Program-made: the position numbers and the translations under genes
Part shown: positions 39,604 through 48,061 of the stretch, in pieces
Layout of the letters: every line of letters starts with the position of its first letter
How positions within the stretch are numbered: position 1 is the first letter of the stretch
Notes under the pieces: model-generated
Told to the model about the DNA's origin: nothing
Database searches by the model: none
Seen by the model: the letters and a program-made list of their open reading frames with translations, nothing else
Source of the DNA: Rhodosalinus sediminis
GTDB taxonomy: Bacteria; Pseudomonadota; Alphaproteobacteria; Rhodobacterales; Rhodobacteraceae
DNA: 64,000 nt
NCBI RefSeq assembly: GCF_003385555.1
Contig: NZ_QOHR01000001.1
Location: forward strand, 198,633 to 262,632
Direction: 5' to 3'

Positions 39604-39951
39604 GTGTCCACCATCCTGACGACCGAGGCGGCGGAGGCATCGCCCCTCGACGACGAGATCGCGAGCATCGCGCACCAACTCCGCGAGATGCGCCACGAGC
39701 TCGAGGACTTCCAGCACATGCTCGCGCGCGGCGACTGGGAGGAGGCGCGCGAGGCGGGAAAGGCCGTCGCCTCGGTCAAGCAGTGGATCCGGCTGGCGAT
39801 AGAAGCGGAGATGCTGCTGCATGCGCGACGACGCAAGACATCCGGCCTCGGCCGGGGAAGCTACGCCCTCGACCTCGCCGCCGCCCGCGCCGAGATCGAC
39901 GCTCGACTGGATCGCCTGCGCCGCACCGGAGGTGCGCCGGCGGTTTCTTGA
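39604..39951 (+). CDS. GTA small terminase subunit (g1)
   Basis: First gene of the gene transfer agent cluster. The 115-residue product matches RcGTA g1, shown to act as the small terminase that recruits DNA to the packaging motor. It is mostly helical: MRHELEDFQHMLARGDWEEAREAGKAVASVKQWIRLAIEAE (about residues 25-65), then a basic C-terminus (ARRRKTSGLGRGSYALDL). The GTG start at 39604 follows GAAAGGCCGG. The 3' end overlaps the next frame by 131 bases if g2 begins at 39821. Confidence 0.85.
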   Translation: MSTILTTEAAEASPLDDEIASIAHQLREMRHELEDFQHMLARGDWEEAREAGKAVASVKQWIRLAIEAEMLLHARRRKTSGLGRGSYALDLAAARAEIDARLDRLRRTGGAPAVS

Positions 39952-41232
39952 CGGCCTCGGCGACGGCGAGCTGCTGGCGCTGCCGTTTCTCTTCGAGCTC
40001 TGGGCGATGGCGCATCAGCGCCCGCCCGAGGGCGACTGGCGGACATGGGTCGTGCTCGGCGGCCGGGGGGCGGGCAAGACCCGCGCCGGCGCAGAATGGG
40101 TGCGCGCCGAGGTGGAGGGGCCGCGCCCGCTCGATCCGGGCCGCGCCCGCCACCTCGCGCTCGTGGCGAGACCTACGACCAGGTGCGCGACGTCATGGTG
40201 CTGGGCGAGAGCGGCATCCTCGCCTGTTCGCCGCCCGACCGCCGGCCCGACTGGGAACCGTCGAAGCGCCGGCTCGTCTGGCCCAACGGCGGGGTCGCGC
40301 AACTCTTCTCGGCGCACGACCCGGAGGCGCTGCGCGGCCCGCAGTTCGACGCGGCCTGGGCCGACGAACTGGCGAAATGGCCGAACGGGCAGGCGGCCTG
40401 GGACATGCTGCAGTTCGCGCTCCGCCTCGGAGAGCGCCCGCGCGCCTGCGTGACGACGACGCCGCGCAACGTCGATGTGCTCAAGCGCCTGCTCGAGCGC
40501 GAGTCGACCGTCGTCACCCGCGCCGGCACCGCGGCGAACCGCGCCAATCTCGCCGAGAGCTTCCTCGACGAGGTGCACGCGCGCTACGCGGGCACGCGGC
40601 TCGGCCGGCAGGAGCTCGACGGGGTGCTCCTCGAGGATGCGGAGGGCGCGCTCTGGACGGCCGCCGGGCTCGAGGGCGCCCGCGTCGCGCGTCCGCCGGA
40701 GCTGGACCGGATCGTGGTCGCCGTCGATCCGCCCGCCACGGGCCACGCGACGAGCGACGCCTGCGGCATCGTGGTCGCCGGCGCGACGCTCGCCGGCGAG
40801 GTCGCGGACTGGCGCGCCGTGGTGCTGGAGGACGCGAGCCTCGGCGCGGCGCGGCCCTCGGACTGGGCCGAGGCGGCGGTCGCGGCGATGGAACGCTGGG
40901 GCGCCGAGCGCCTCGTCGCGGAGGTCAACCAGGGCGGCGAGATGGTCGCCGAGGTGATCCGCCAGGTCGATCCGCTGATCCCCCTGCGGCAGGTGCGCGC
41001 GACGCGCGGCAAGCTCGCCCGCGCCGAGCCGGTCGCCGCGCTCTACGAGCAGGGGCGGGTGCGCCATCTGCCGGGGCTCGCGGAGCTCGAGGCGCAGATG
41101 ACGCGCATGACGGCGCAGGGCTACGACGGCCCCGGCAGCCCGGACCGGGTGGACGCGCTGGTCTGGGCGCTGCACGAGCTGATGATCCTGCCGGCGGCGC
41201 GCTGGCGCCGGCCCCGGCTGCGCGCGCTCTGA
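39821..41232 (+). pseudogene. GTA large terminase (g2), interrupted by a one-base frameshift
   Basis: Packaging ATPase/nuclease of the GTA. From ATG 39821 the frame encodes GGRGAGKTRAGAEWVRAEVEG (Walker A, about residues 80-88) up to HLALVA. The continuing protein (ETYDQVRDVMVLGESGILA onward, Walker B AWADELAKW, nuclease VVAVDPP) lies in the -1 frame, joining at base 40168. One base, most simply a G within GCG-GAG, is missing. No slippery heptamer is seen. Without the shift the product stops at 40453. It is either a true loss of function or a sequencing/assembly error. The start is uncertain because no good ribosome site is visible. Confidence 0.85.
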
Positions 41233-41252
41233 GCGGCGCGCGGCGCGGGCCG

Positions 41253-41280
41253 TGGGCGAAGGCGGTTCTAACCGCCTTCG
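41253..41280. repeat. Palindrome repeat, copy 2 (single)
   Basis: GGCGAAGGCGGTT and AACCGCCTTCGCC, a perfect 13-base-pair dyad around CT, just after the terminase gene. It resembles the halves of the double palindromes at 18762 and 50038. It lies in the 580-base stretch 41233-41812, which holds no supportable gene, only this repeat and the REP element at 41333. Confidence 0.7.
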
Positions 41281-41332
41281 CCGCTGCCGCGCGGCGGGAC
41301 GACCGCAGGGGGCGCGCGGCGTCGGCGGTGGC

Positions 41333-41401
41333 GGGGGGCGCTGCCCCCCGTCGCGCCTCTCGGCGCGACTCCCCCCGGAGTATTTTCGCCAAGATGATGG
41401 G
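41333..41401. repeat. REP-like repeat, copy 1 (inside the GTA cluster)
   Basis: GGGGGGCGCTGCCCCCC, a variable GC hairpin, then CCCCCCGGAGTATTT and CGCCAAGATGATGGG. The same arrangement recurs at 59601-59668. Elements with the GGAGTATTT core are common between genes in Rhodobacterales genomes. This copy occupies the gap between g2 and the portal gene. Confidence 0.8.
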
Positions 41402-41812
41402 CGCGGGTGGCGCGTCGCCGTGCGGGGGCGCGGGGGGCCCTGTCGTGCCGGGGCCGGTTCGCAGGAGACACGCTGCGTGCGCGCGGGGCGGGGCGCGGCG
41501 TGGCCACTGCGCGACAGGGTGCGACGGGGCGCGACGCGGCACGACGGGGCGCCCCTCCCGCGCTCGGCGCTCCGGCGGCTGCCACGGCCGTCCGTCCCGG
41601 CCGTGATCCGGGCGCTTCTCTGTGTGCCCGGGTGGTTTGCTGGTCGAGGGGCTCGGGACCCGGCGTGTGCGGCGGCGCGGCGCGTCAGTGGGTGTTGCGC
41701 GCGGCGTGGCGGGGCGTGCGGCGGGATTTCGCTGGGTTAATGGGGCCGGGGCTAGAAGGCCCTTCGAAACGGCGCGCGGCTCGCCCGGCGCCGAGAGACG
41801 AAGGAGCCCCGC

Positions 41813-42997
41813 ATGGTCTTTCCCTTCCGCCGCCGCCGTCCTGCGCCCGAGGCCAAGGCGCGCGCCGCCCAGCCGGCGATCGTCTGGGCGGGGGCGGGGC
41901 GCGTCGCCTGGAGCCCGCGCGAGGCGGGCGCGCTGATGCGGTCGGGCTTCGCCGGCAACCCGGTGGGCTTCCGCGCGGTGAAGCTCGTCGCCGAATCCGC
42001 CGCGGCTCTGCCGCTCGTCCTGCAGGACGCGGCGCGGCGCCACGAGAGCCACCCGATCCTGTCGCTCCTGCGCCGGCCGAACCCGGGGCAGGGGCGCGCC
42101 GAGCTGATGGAGGCCGTCTACGGCCAGCTTCTCCTGAGCGGCGACGCCTGGCTGGAGGCGGTGGCGGGCGCGGAAGGCGCGCCGGTGGAGCTGCACGTCC
42201 TGCGCTCGGACCGGATGCGCGTCGTGCCCGGCGCGGACGGCTGGCCGGCGGCCTACGCCTACACGGTGGCCGGGCGCACGCATCGCTTCGACGCCGCGGC
42301 GCGGCCCGCGCCGGTCTGCCATCTGCGCAGTTTCCATCCCCAGGACGACCACCACGGGCTCTCGCCGATGCAGGCGGCGGCGCAGGCGGTGGACGTGCAC
42401 AACGCCGCCTCGCGCTGGTCGAAGGCGCTTCTGGACAATGCCGCGCGGCCCTCGGGGGCGATCGTCTATCAGGGTGCCGACGGCGGCGGCGGGCTCGCGC
42501 CCGAGCAGTACGACCGGCTCGTGGCGGAGATGGAGAGCTATCACCAGGGCGCGCGCAACGCCGGGCGGCCGATGCTCCTCGACGGGGGGCTCGACTGGAA
42601 GCCGATGGGCTTCTCGCCCTCCGACATGGAGTTCCAGCAGACCAAGGAGGCGGCGGCGCGCGAGATCGCGCTCGCCTTCGGCGTGCCGCCGATGCTGCTC
42701 GGCCTGCCGGGGGACGCCACCTACGCCAACTACCAGGAGGCGAACCGCGCCTTCTTCCGGCTCACGGTGCTGCCGCTCGCGGCGCGGGTGACGGCGGCGC
42801 TGGGCGACTGGCTGTCGGAGCATTTCGGCGCGGCGCTCGCGCTCAAGCCGGATCTCGACCAGGTCCCGGCGCTCGCCGCGGAGCGCGACGCGCAGTGGGC
42901 GCGCGTGGGCGTGGCGGATTTCCTGACGCGCGCCGAGAAGCGGCGCCTTCTGGGGCTGCCGGCGGAACCGGCGGCGGAGGACGCGGCGGATGGCTGA
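41813..42997 (+). CDS. GTA portal protein (g3)
   Basis: HK97-type portal protein of 394 residues that forms the dodecameric DNA gate of the capsid. It shows RSGFAGNPVGFRAVKLVAES (about residues 43-62), GDAWLEAV, and the family block FQQTKEAAAREIALAFGVPPMLLGL (about residues 276-300), then YANYQEANRAFF. The ATG follows AAGGAGCCCCGC. Overlaps g3.5 by 8 bases. Confidence 0.93.
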   Translation: MVFPFRRRRPAPEAKARAAQPAIVWAGAGRVAWSPREAGALMRSGFAGNPVGFRAVKLVAESAAALPLVLQDAARRHESHPILSLLRRPNPGQGRAELMEAVYGQLLLSGDAWLEAVAGAEGAPVELHVLRSDRMRVVPGADGWPAAYAYTVAGRTHRFDAAARPAPVCHLRSFHPQDDHHGLSPMQAAAQAVDVHNAASRWSKALLDNAARPSGAIVYQGADGGGGLAPEQYDRLVAEMESYHQGARNAGRPMLLDGGLDWKPMGFSPSDMEFQQTKEAAAREIALAFGVPPMLLGLPGDATYANYQEANRAFFRLTVLPLAARVTAALGDWLSEHFGAALALKPDLDQVPALAAERDAQWARVGVADFLTRAEKRRLLGLPAEPAAEDAADG

Positions 42998-43226
42998 GCG
43001 GCACGACGGGCGGCCGGGTCCCGAGACGCCGGCCTGCGCGCCGGCGCTCCGGCTGGAGGCGCACGAGGCGATGGCGCGGCTGCAGTTCGAGACCGTGCAC
43101 CGCCGGCTCGAGAAGATCGAGGCGATGATGGAGCGGCTCGAGCGGCGGCTCTGGATCAGCGTCTACGGCGTCGTGGGGATGATCCTCGCGCAGGCGGTGC
43201 AGTCGATGGCGCAGGTGGCGCCGTGA
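42990..43226 (+). CDS. GTA small protein g3.5
   Basis: A 78-residue protein at the position of RcGTA g3.5, between portal and protease. A helical/coiled segment (AMARLQFETVHRRLEKIEAMMERLERRL) is followed by a C-terminal hydrophobic helix (ISVYGVVGMILAQAVQSMA), so it is probably membrane-associated or a head-assembly helper. It overlaps the portal gene by 8 bases. Role in the particle not established to my knowledge. Confidence 0.75.
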   Translation: MAERHDGRPGPETPACAPALRLEAHEAMARLQFETVHRRLEKIEAMMERLERRLWISVYGVVGMILAQAVQSMAQVAP

Positions 43227-43237
43227 GGAGGGACGGG

Positions 43238-43777
43238 ATGGAACTGGAACGCAAGTTCGCGGGCGGCGCGGTGGCGCTCGAGGGCGCGGCGCGGATCGAG
43301 GGCTACGCGAGCCTCTTCGGCGCGCCGGATCAGGGCGGCGACGCGGTGGCGCCCGGCGCCTTCGCGGGCTCGCTCGGGCAGGGCCGCGCGGTGCGCCTGC
43401 TCTGGCAGCACGACCCCGCGCAGCCGATCGGCGTCTGGGAGGAGCTGCGCGAGGACGCGCGCGGGCTCTTCGTGCGCGGGCGGCTGCTGACGGAGGTGGC
43501 GCGCGGGCGCGAGGCGGCCGCGCTTCTGAAGGCCGGCGCGATCGAGGGGCTCTCGATCGGCTACCGCACGCGGCGCGCGGAGCGGCGCGCGGGCGGGCGG
43601 CTCCTGACGGAGGTCGAGCTCTGGGAGGTCTCGCTGGTGACCTTTCCGATGCTGCCCGCCGCGCGCGCCGAGGCGAAGGAGGAGGCGCAACAGGACGCCG
43701 AGGAGGACGGGGGCGCGGCGGCGCTGCGCGCGCTCGCCGAGGGCGTCGAGGCCGCGCGCCGGGCGCTGCGCGGGTGA
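43238..43777 (+). CDS. GTA prohead protease (g4)
   Basis: HK97-type serine protease that trims the capsid N-terminus during head maturation, 179 residues. It has EGYASLFGAPDQGGDAVAPGAF (about residues 22-43), the catalytic-His segment LLWQHDPAQPIGVW (about residue 64) and the catalytic Ser in IEGLSIGYRT (about residue 109). The ATG at 43238 is chosen for its ribosome site GAGGAGGG; a GTG at 43223 overlapping the g3.5 stop is the alternative. Confidence 0.9.
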   Translation: MELERKFAGGAVALEGAARIEGYASLFGAPDQGGDAVAPGAFAGSLGQGRAVRLLWQHDPAQPIGVWEELREDARGLFVRGRLLTEVARGREAAALLKAGAIEGLSIGYRTRRAERRAGGRLLTEVELWEVSLVTFPMLPAARAEAKEEAQQDAEEDGGAAALRALAEGVEAARRALRG

Positions 43778-43800
43778 CGAAGAGCAATCCGGAGGACGGC

Positions 43801-44973
43801 ATGAGCGAGACGACAGAGGCCGGCGCGACCCCCGCGCCGGTGGCCGAGGCGAAGCGCGCGATGGCGGGGTTCGCGAAGGATTTCGGGGAGTTCCGGCAGG
43901 AACTTCACGCACGACTTCAACAGCAGGAAGAGCGACTGACCATGCTTGATCGCAAGATGCAGAGCCCGGCGCGCCCGGCGCTCGCCCGCGCCGCCGACGA
44001 GACGGCGCCGCACGCCAAGGCCTTCGGGTCCTACCTCCGCTCGGGCGACGACGAGGGGCTGCGCGGCCTCGAGCTCGAGGGCAAGGCGATGACCTCGGCG
44101 GTGGCGGCCGACGGCGGCTATCTCGTCGATCCGGAGACCGCCGAGACCATCCGCGGCGTGCTCGATTCCACCGCCTCGATCCGGCGCATCGCCAATGTCG
44201 TCCATGTCGAGGCGACCGCCTACGACGTGCTCGTGGACACGACCGAGGTGGGCGCCGGCTGGGCGACCGAGAGCGACGCGGCGGCCGAGACCGGCACCCC
44301 GGCGATCGACCGCATCTCGATCCCGCTGCACGAGCTCTCGGCGCTGCCGAAGATCAGCCAGCGGCTGCTCGACGATTCGGCCTTCGACATCGAGGCCTGG
44401 CTCGCCGGCCGCATCGCCGAGAAATTCGCCCGCGCCGAGGCGGCGGCCTTCGTCGCGGGCGACGGGGTGGACAAGCCCCGCGGCTTTCTCACCCATCCGG
44501 CGGTGGCCGACGCGAGCTGGAACTGGGAGAGCCTCGGCTACGTGGCGACCGGCGCGGACGGCGCCTTTGCCGGGGCCGAGGCGCTGATCGATCTCGTCTA
44601 CGCGCTCGGCGCGCGCTACCGCGCCAACGCGCGCTTCGTGATGAACTCGCGCACCGCCGGCGCGGTGCGCAAGCTCAAGGACGCCGACGGCCGCTTCCTC
44701 TGGTCCGACGGGCTGGCGGCCGGCGAGCCCGCGCGGCTCCTCGGCTATCCGGTGCTCGTCGCCGAGGACATGCCCGACATCGCAAGCGGCGCGGACGCCA
44801 TCGCCTTCGGCGACTTCCGCGCGGGCTACACCGTGGCCGAGCGGCCGGACCTGCGCGTGCTGCGCGATCCCTTCAGTGCCAAGCCGCATGTCCTCTTCTA
44901 CGCGACCAAGCGCGTGGGCGGCGACGTGACCGACTTCGCGGCGATCAAGCTCCTGCGCTTCGCCACCGCCTGA
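43801..44973 (+). CDS. GTA major capsid protein (g5)
   Basis: HK97-fold capsid protein of 390 residues. An N-terminal helical delta region (AKRAMAGFAKDFGEFRQELHARLQQQEERL, about residues 18-47) and basic cleavage region precede the shell domain. Landmarks are KAMTSAVAADGGYLVDPE (about residues 98-115), LPKISQRLLDDSAFDIEAWL and FVMNSRTAGAVRKLKD. GGAGG lies 5 bases before the ATG. In RcGTA the first hundred or so residues are removed by g4, and the layout here fits that. Confidence 0.95.
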   Translation: MSETTEAGATPAPVAEAKRAMAGFAKDFGEFRQELHARLQQQEERLTMLDRKMQSPARPALARAADETAPHAKAFGSYLRSGDDEGLRGLELEGKAMTSAVAADGGYLVDPETAETIRGVLDSTASIRRIANVVHVEATAYDVLVDTTEVGAGWATESDAAAETGTPAIDRISIPLHELSALPKISQRLLDDSAFDIEAWLAGRIAEKFARAEAAAFVAGDGVDKPRGFLTHPAVADASWNWESLGYVATGADGAFAGAEALIDLVYALGARYRANARFVMNSRTAGAVRKLKDADGRFLWSDGLAAGEPARLLGYPVLVAEDMPDIASGADAIAFGDFRAGYTVAERPDLRVLRDPFSAKPHVLFYATKRVGGDVTDFAAIKLLRFATA

Positions 44974-45063
44974 GCGGGGCTGCGAGGGGGCGCGCGCGGG
45001 CCTTGACGGGACCGCGCGCGCCCGAGGGCCCCGGCGGGGCTGGACCATCGGGAGACGTCACCC

Positions 45064-45660
45064 ATGCTGATCGAAGAGACGCCGCTCGATCCGGCGGCCC
45101 TGCCGGTGCAGGCTTTCCGCGCGCATCTGCGCCTCGGCACCGGCTTTTCGCAGGACGACCTGCAGGGCCCCGTGCTCGAGGCGGTGCTGCGCGCGGCGCT
45201 GGCCGCGATCGAGGCGCGCACGGCCAAGATCCTGCTCGCCCGCGATTTCGCGCTGAGCCTGCCGGCCTGGGCGGAGCCCTGCGGCCAGCCGCTGCCGCTC
45301 GCCCCCGTGACGGCGGTGCACGAACTCGCCCTGCGCGACGCCGCGGGCGAGGAGCGGGCCGCGGCGGCCGACACCTGGCGGCTGGAGGCGGACACGCACC
45401 GCCCGGTGCTGCGCGCCGCGGGCGCCGCGCTGCCGGCGATCCCGGCGCGCGGCGCGGCGGTGATCCGCTTCGCGGCGGGCTTCGGCGCCGCCTGGGCCGA
45501 GGTGCCCGCGGACCTGCGCCAGGCGGTCATGCTGCTCGCCGCGCATTACTACGAATACCGCGACGCGGCCTCGGCGGGCGCCGAGGCGATGCCGGCCGCC
45601 GTCGCCGGGTTGATCGGGCCGTGGCGGGCGCTGCGCCTCGGCGCGGGAGGGGCGGCATGA
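45064..45660 (+). CDS. GTA head-tail adaptor (g6)
   Basis: Connector protein of 198 residues of the gp6 type, forming the adaptor ring below the portal. It is mostly helical at the N-terminus (AFRAHLRLGTGFSQDD, LRAALAAIEARTAKILLARDF) with a C-terminal helix VPADLRQAVMLLAAHYYEYRD typical of such adaptors. The ATG follows GGGAGACGTCACCC. Overlaps g7 by 4 bases. Confidence 0.85.
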   Translation: MLIEETPLDPAALPVQAFRAHLRLGTGFSQDDLQGPVLEAVLRAALAAIEARTAKILLARDFALSLPAWAEPCGQPLPLAPVTAVHELALRDAAGEERAAAADTWRLEADTHRPVLRAAGAALPAIPARGAAVIRFAAGFGAAWAEVPADLRQAVMLLAAHYYEYRDAASAGAEAMPAAVAGLIGPWRALRLGAGGAA

Positions 45661-45995
45661 GGGCGCCGCGGCTCACACGCGCTCTCCTGCTGGAAGCGCC
45701 GCGCGACACGCCGGACGGGGCGGGCGGCACGGCCACGGGCTGGACCCCGCGCGGCACGCTCTGGGCCGAAGTGGTCGCGGGCACGGGCCGCGAGGTCGCC
45801 GCGACGGGCGGCGCGGTCGCGGCGACGCCCTACCGCATCACGGTGCGCGCCGCGCCGCCGGGCTGCGAGGCGCGCCCGCGCCCCGGCCAGCGCTTCCGCG
45901 AGGAGGCCCGCGTCTGGCGCATCCGCGCCGTCGCCGAGGCCGATCCGGCCGGCCGCTACCTGACCTGTTTCGCCGAGGAGGAGGTCGCGCCATGA
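45657..45995 (+). CDS. GTA head closure/stopper protein (g7)
   Basis: A 112-residue beta-rich protein of the phage head-closure family (SPP1 gp16-like). It starts MRAPRLTRALLLEAPRDTPDG and shows TGWTPRGTLWAEVVAGTGRE and YRITVRAAP in family order. ATGA overlap with g6 and 4-base overlap with g8 indicate strict coupling. Confidence 0.82.
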   Translation: MRAPRLTRALLLEAPRDTPDGAGGTATGWTPRGTLWAEVVAGTGREVAATGGAVAATPYRITVRAAPPGCEARPRPGQRFREEARVWRIRAVAEADPAGRYLTCFAEEEVAP

Positions 45996-46402
45996 GCTAC
46001 GCCCTCTCCGCCGCCCTGCAGGCCGCGGTGCACGCGCGCCTCTCGGGCGATCCCGCGCTCGGCGCGCTCACCGGCGGGCACGTCCACGACGCGCCGCCGG
46101 CGGGCAAGCTGCCGCCGCTTTACGTGCTGATCGGGCCGGAGCGCGTGCGCGACCGCTCCGACGCGAGCGGGCCGGGGGCCGAGCACGACCTGACCGTGAC
46201 CGTCGCCGGCGAGGACGGGAGCTTCCGGGCCGCGAAGGAGGCGGCGGCGGCGGTCTCCGCGGCGCTTCTCGACCCGCCGCTCGCGCTCGACGCGGGGCGG
46301 CTCCTGCACCTGAGCTTCCGCCGCGCGCGGGCGGACCGTGGGCCGAAGGGCCGCGGCCGGCGCATCGACCTGACCTTCCGCGCGCGCGTAGCGCCGGAGT
46401 GA
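45992..46402 (+). CDS. GTA tail terminator-like protein (g8, DUF3168)
   Basis: A 136-residue protein of the DUF3168 family, which forms the ring capping the tail. It starts MSYALSAALQAAVHARLSGDPALGAL, followed by PPLYVLIGPERVRDRSDASGPGAEHDLTVTV and a short C-terminal strand set. Coupled to g7 by overlap. It is followed by GGAGGAGA before g9. Confidence 0.85.
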   Translation: MSYALSAALQAAVHARLSGDPALGALTGGHVHDAPPAGKLPPLYVLIGPERVRDRSDASGPGAEHDLTVTVAGEDGSFRAAKEAAAAVSAALLDPPLALDAGRLLHLSFRRARADRGPKGRGRRIDLTFRARVAPE

Positions 46403-46422
46403 GACCACGGAGGAGAGACGAC

Positions 46423-46836
46423 ATGGGCGCCCAGAGCGGCAAGGACATGCTGATCAAGGTGGACCTGACCGGCGACGGCCAGTTCCGCACCATCGCGGGG
46501 CTGCGCGCCACGCGGCTTTCGTTCGACGCCGAGCAGGTGGACGTCACCAGCCTCGAAAGCGCGGGCGGCTGGCGCGAGCTGCTGGCCGGGGCGGGGGTGA
46601 AATCCGCCACCATCGCGGGCTCCGGCGTCTTTCGCGACGCCGACACCGACGCCCGCGCGCGGCAGGTCTTCTTCGACGGGGCGACGCCGGAGTTCCAGGT
46701 GGTGATCCCGGATTTCGGCACCATCGCCGGGCCGTTCCAGGTCACCGGGCTCGAATACGCGGGGCGTCACGACGGCGAGGCGACCTACGAGATCGCCCTC
46801 GCCTCCGCCGGCGCGCTCAGCTTCACGGCGCTCTGA
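46423..46836 (+). CDS. GTA major tail protein (g9)
   Basis: Tail-tube protein of 137 residues. The start MGAQSGKDMLIKVD is characteristic of GTA and lambda-like major tail proteins of the TP901-1 family. QVDVTSLESAGGWRELL and VIPDFGTIAGPFQVTGLEYAG follow. The ATG at 46423 has GGAGGAGA upstream. Stop and g10 start overlap by one base. Confidence 0.9.
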   Translation: MGAQSGKDMLIKVDLTGDGQFRTIAGLRATRLSFDAEQVDVTSLESAGGWRELLAGAGVKSATIAGSGVFRDADTDARARQVFFDGATPEFQVVIPDFGTIAGPFQVTGLEYAGRHDGEATYEIALASAGALSFTAL

Positions 46837-47159
46837 TGGCGAACCCTCATCGCGGGGAAGTGGCGCTCGTGATCGACGGCGAGCGCCGGGTGATGCGCCT
46901 GACCCTCGGCGCGCTCGCGGAGCTGGAGGCGACGCTCGGGGCCGACAGCCTCGTGGCGCTCGCCGAACGCTTCGAGGCGGGCCGCGTCTCCGGGCGCGAC
47001 GTGCTCGCGGTGCTGGTCGCCGGGCTGCGCGGCGCCGGCTGGGAGGGCGCGGCCGCCGACCTGCGCACCGCCGAGATCGCGGGCGGCCCGGTGGCGGCGG
47101 CGCGCGCGGCGGCCGAGCTTCTGGCGCGCGCCTTCCTGCCGCCGGAGGAGGCGCCGTGA
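46836..47159 (+). CDS. GTA tail assembly protein (g10)
   Basis: A 107-residue protein at the g10 position of RcGTA, probably the first of two tail assembly chaperones. The TLGALAELEATLGADSLVALAERFEAG segment (about residues 26-50) and a C-terminal helical region are seen in the GTA g10 family. Overlaps g9 by 1 base and g10.1 by 4 bases. Confidence 0.8.
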   Translation: MANPHRGEVALVIDGERRVMRLTLGALAELEATLGADSLVALAERFEAGRVSGRDVLAVLVAGLRGAGWEGAAADLRTAEIAGGPVAAARAAAELLARAFLPPEEAP

Positions 47160-47365
47160 GCGGGCTCGACTGGCCGGCGCTGATGCGCGCGGGGCTCGGG
47201 CGGCTGGGCCTGCGGCCGGCCGAGTTCTGGGCGCTCACGCCCGCCGAACTCGCCGTGATGCTGGGCGCGGGCGCGGGGCCCGGGCCGATGGGGCGCGCGC
47301 GGCTCGACGCCTTGATGCGCGCCTATCCGGACGTTGCGACGGAGGAAAGCGATGAGCGACCCTGA
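47156..47365 (+). CDS. GTA tail assembly chaperone (g10.1)
   Basis: A 69-residue helical protein of the rcc01693-type phage tail assembly chaperone family: MRAGLGRLGLRPAEFWALTPAEL (about residues 10-32), then MGRARLDALMRAYPD. In GTAs g10 and g10.1 replace the frameshift product gpG/GT of lambda; here they are separate overlapping frames. Overlaps the tape-measure gene by 14 bases. Confidence 0.82.
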   Translation: MSGLDWPALMRAGLGRLGLRPAEFWALTPAELAVMLGAGAGPGPMGRARLDALMRAYPDVATEESDERP

Positions 47366-48011
47366 GGAGGCCGAGGCGCTGGACGAGGCGCTCGAGGCGC
47401 TGGAGACGCGCCTCGGCGGCGCGGCCGACCTGGCCGCGGGTTTCGAGGCCGAACTGCGCCGGGTGAACGCGACCTTCGACGCCGCCGGCAAGGGTGCGGC
47501 GCGGCTCGAGCGCTCGCTCGAGCGCGGGCTGCGCCGGGCGATCGACGGGGTGGTCTTCGACGGCGCGAAGCTCTCGGACGCGCTGGGCGAGATGGCGGCG
47601 GGGCTCGCCGACACGGCCTATTCCGCGGCGGTCAAGCCCGTGACGGGGCATGTCGCGGGCCTTCTGGCCGACGCGGCGCAGGGGGTCTTCGGCGCCTCGG
47701 CCTTCGCCGACGGGGCGGGCTTCGCGCAGGGGCGCGTCATGCCCTTCGCCTCGGGCGGGGTGGTGCGCGAGGCGACGCGCTTTCCGATGCGCGGCGGCAC
47801 GGGGCTCATGGGCGAGGCGGGGCCGGAGGCGATCCTGCCGCTCGCCCGCGGCGCCGACGGCAAGCTCGGCGTGCAGGCCGCGGGGGGCGCGCGGCCCGCC
47901 GCGGTGACGATCAACGTCACCACGCCCGACGTCGAGGGCTTTCGCCGCTCGCGCACGCAGATCGCCGCCGAGATGTCGCGCGCGCTCGCCCGCGGGCAGC
48001 GCAACCGCTGA
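47352..48011 (+). CDS. GTA short tape measure protein (g11)
   Basis: Tail-length ruler of only 219 residues, as expected from the short GTA tail. It has a helical/coiled N-terminal half (EALDEALEALETRLGG, AKGAARLERSLERGLRRAIDG) and the family's C-terminal block FASGGVVREATRFPM and LMGEAGPEAILPLARGADGKLGV. The ATG at 47352 has GGAGGAAAG just upstream; an earlier in-frame start at 47334 lacks one. Confidence 0.88.
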   Translation: MSDPEEAEALDEALEALETRLGGAADLAAGFEAELRRVNATFDAAGKGAARLERSLERGLRRAIDGVVFDGAKLSDALGEMAAGLADTAYSAAVKPVTGHVAGLLADAAQGVFGASAFADGAGFAQGRVMPFASGGVVREATRFPMRGGTGLMGEAGPEAILPLARGADGKLGVQAAGGARPAAVTINVTTPDVEGFRRSRTQIAAEMSRALARGQRNR

Positions 48012-48061
48012 GCCGAGGACGCGGCCGCCCGCACCCGCCATCAGACCGGAGGACCAGAGGC

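Noticed and set aside
40150-40180. Programmed ribosomal frameshift as explanation for the terminase break
   Set aside because: No slippery heptamer and no following pseudoknot or stem at suitable distance; other terL genes are uninterrupted, so mutation or sequence error is more likely.
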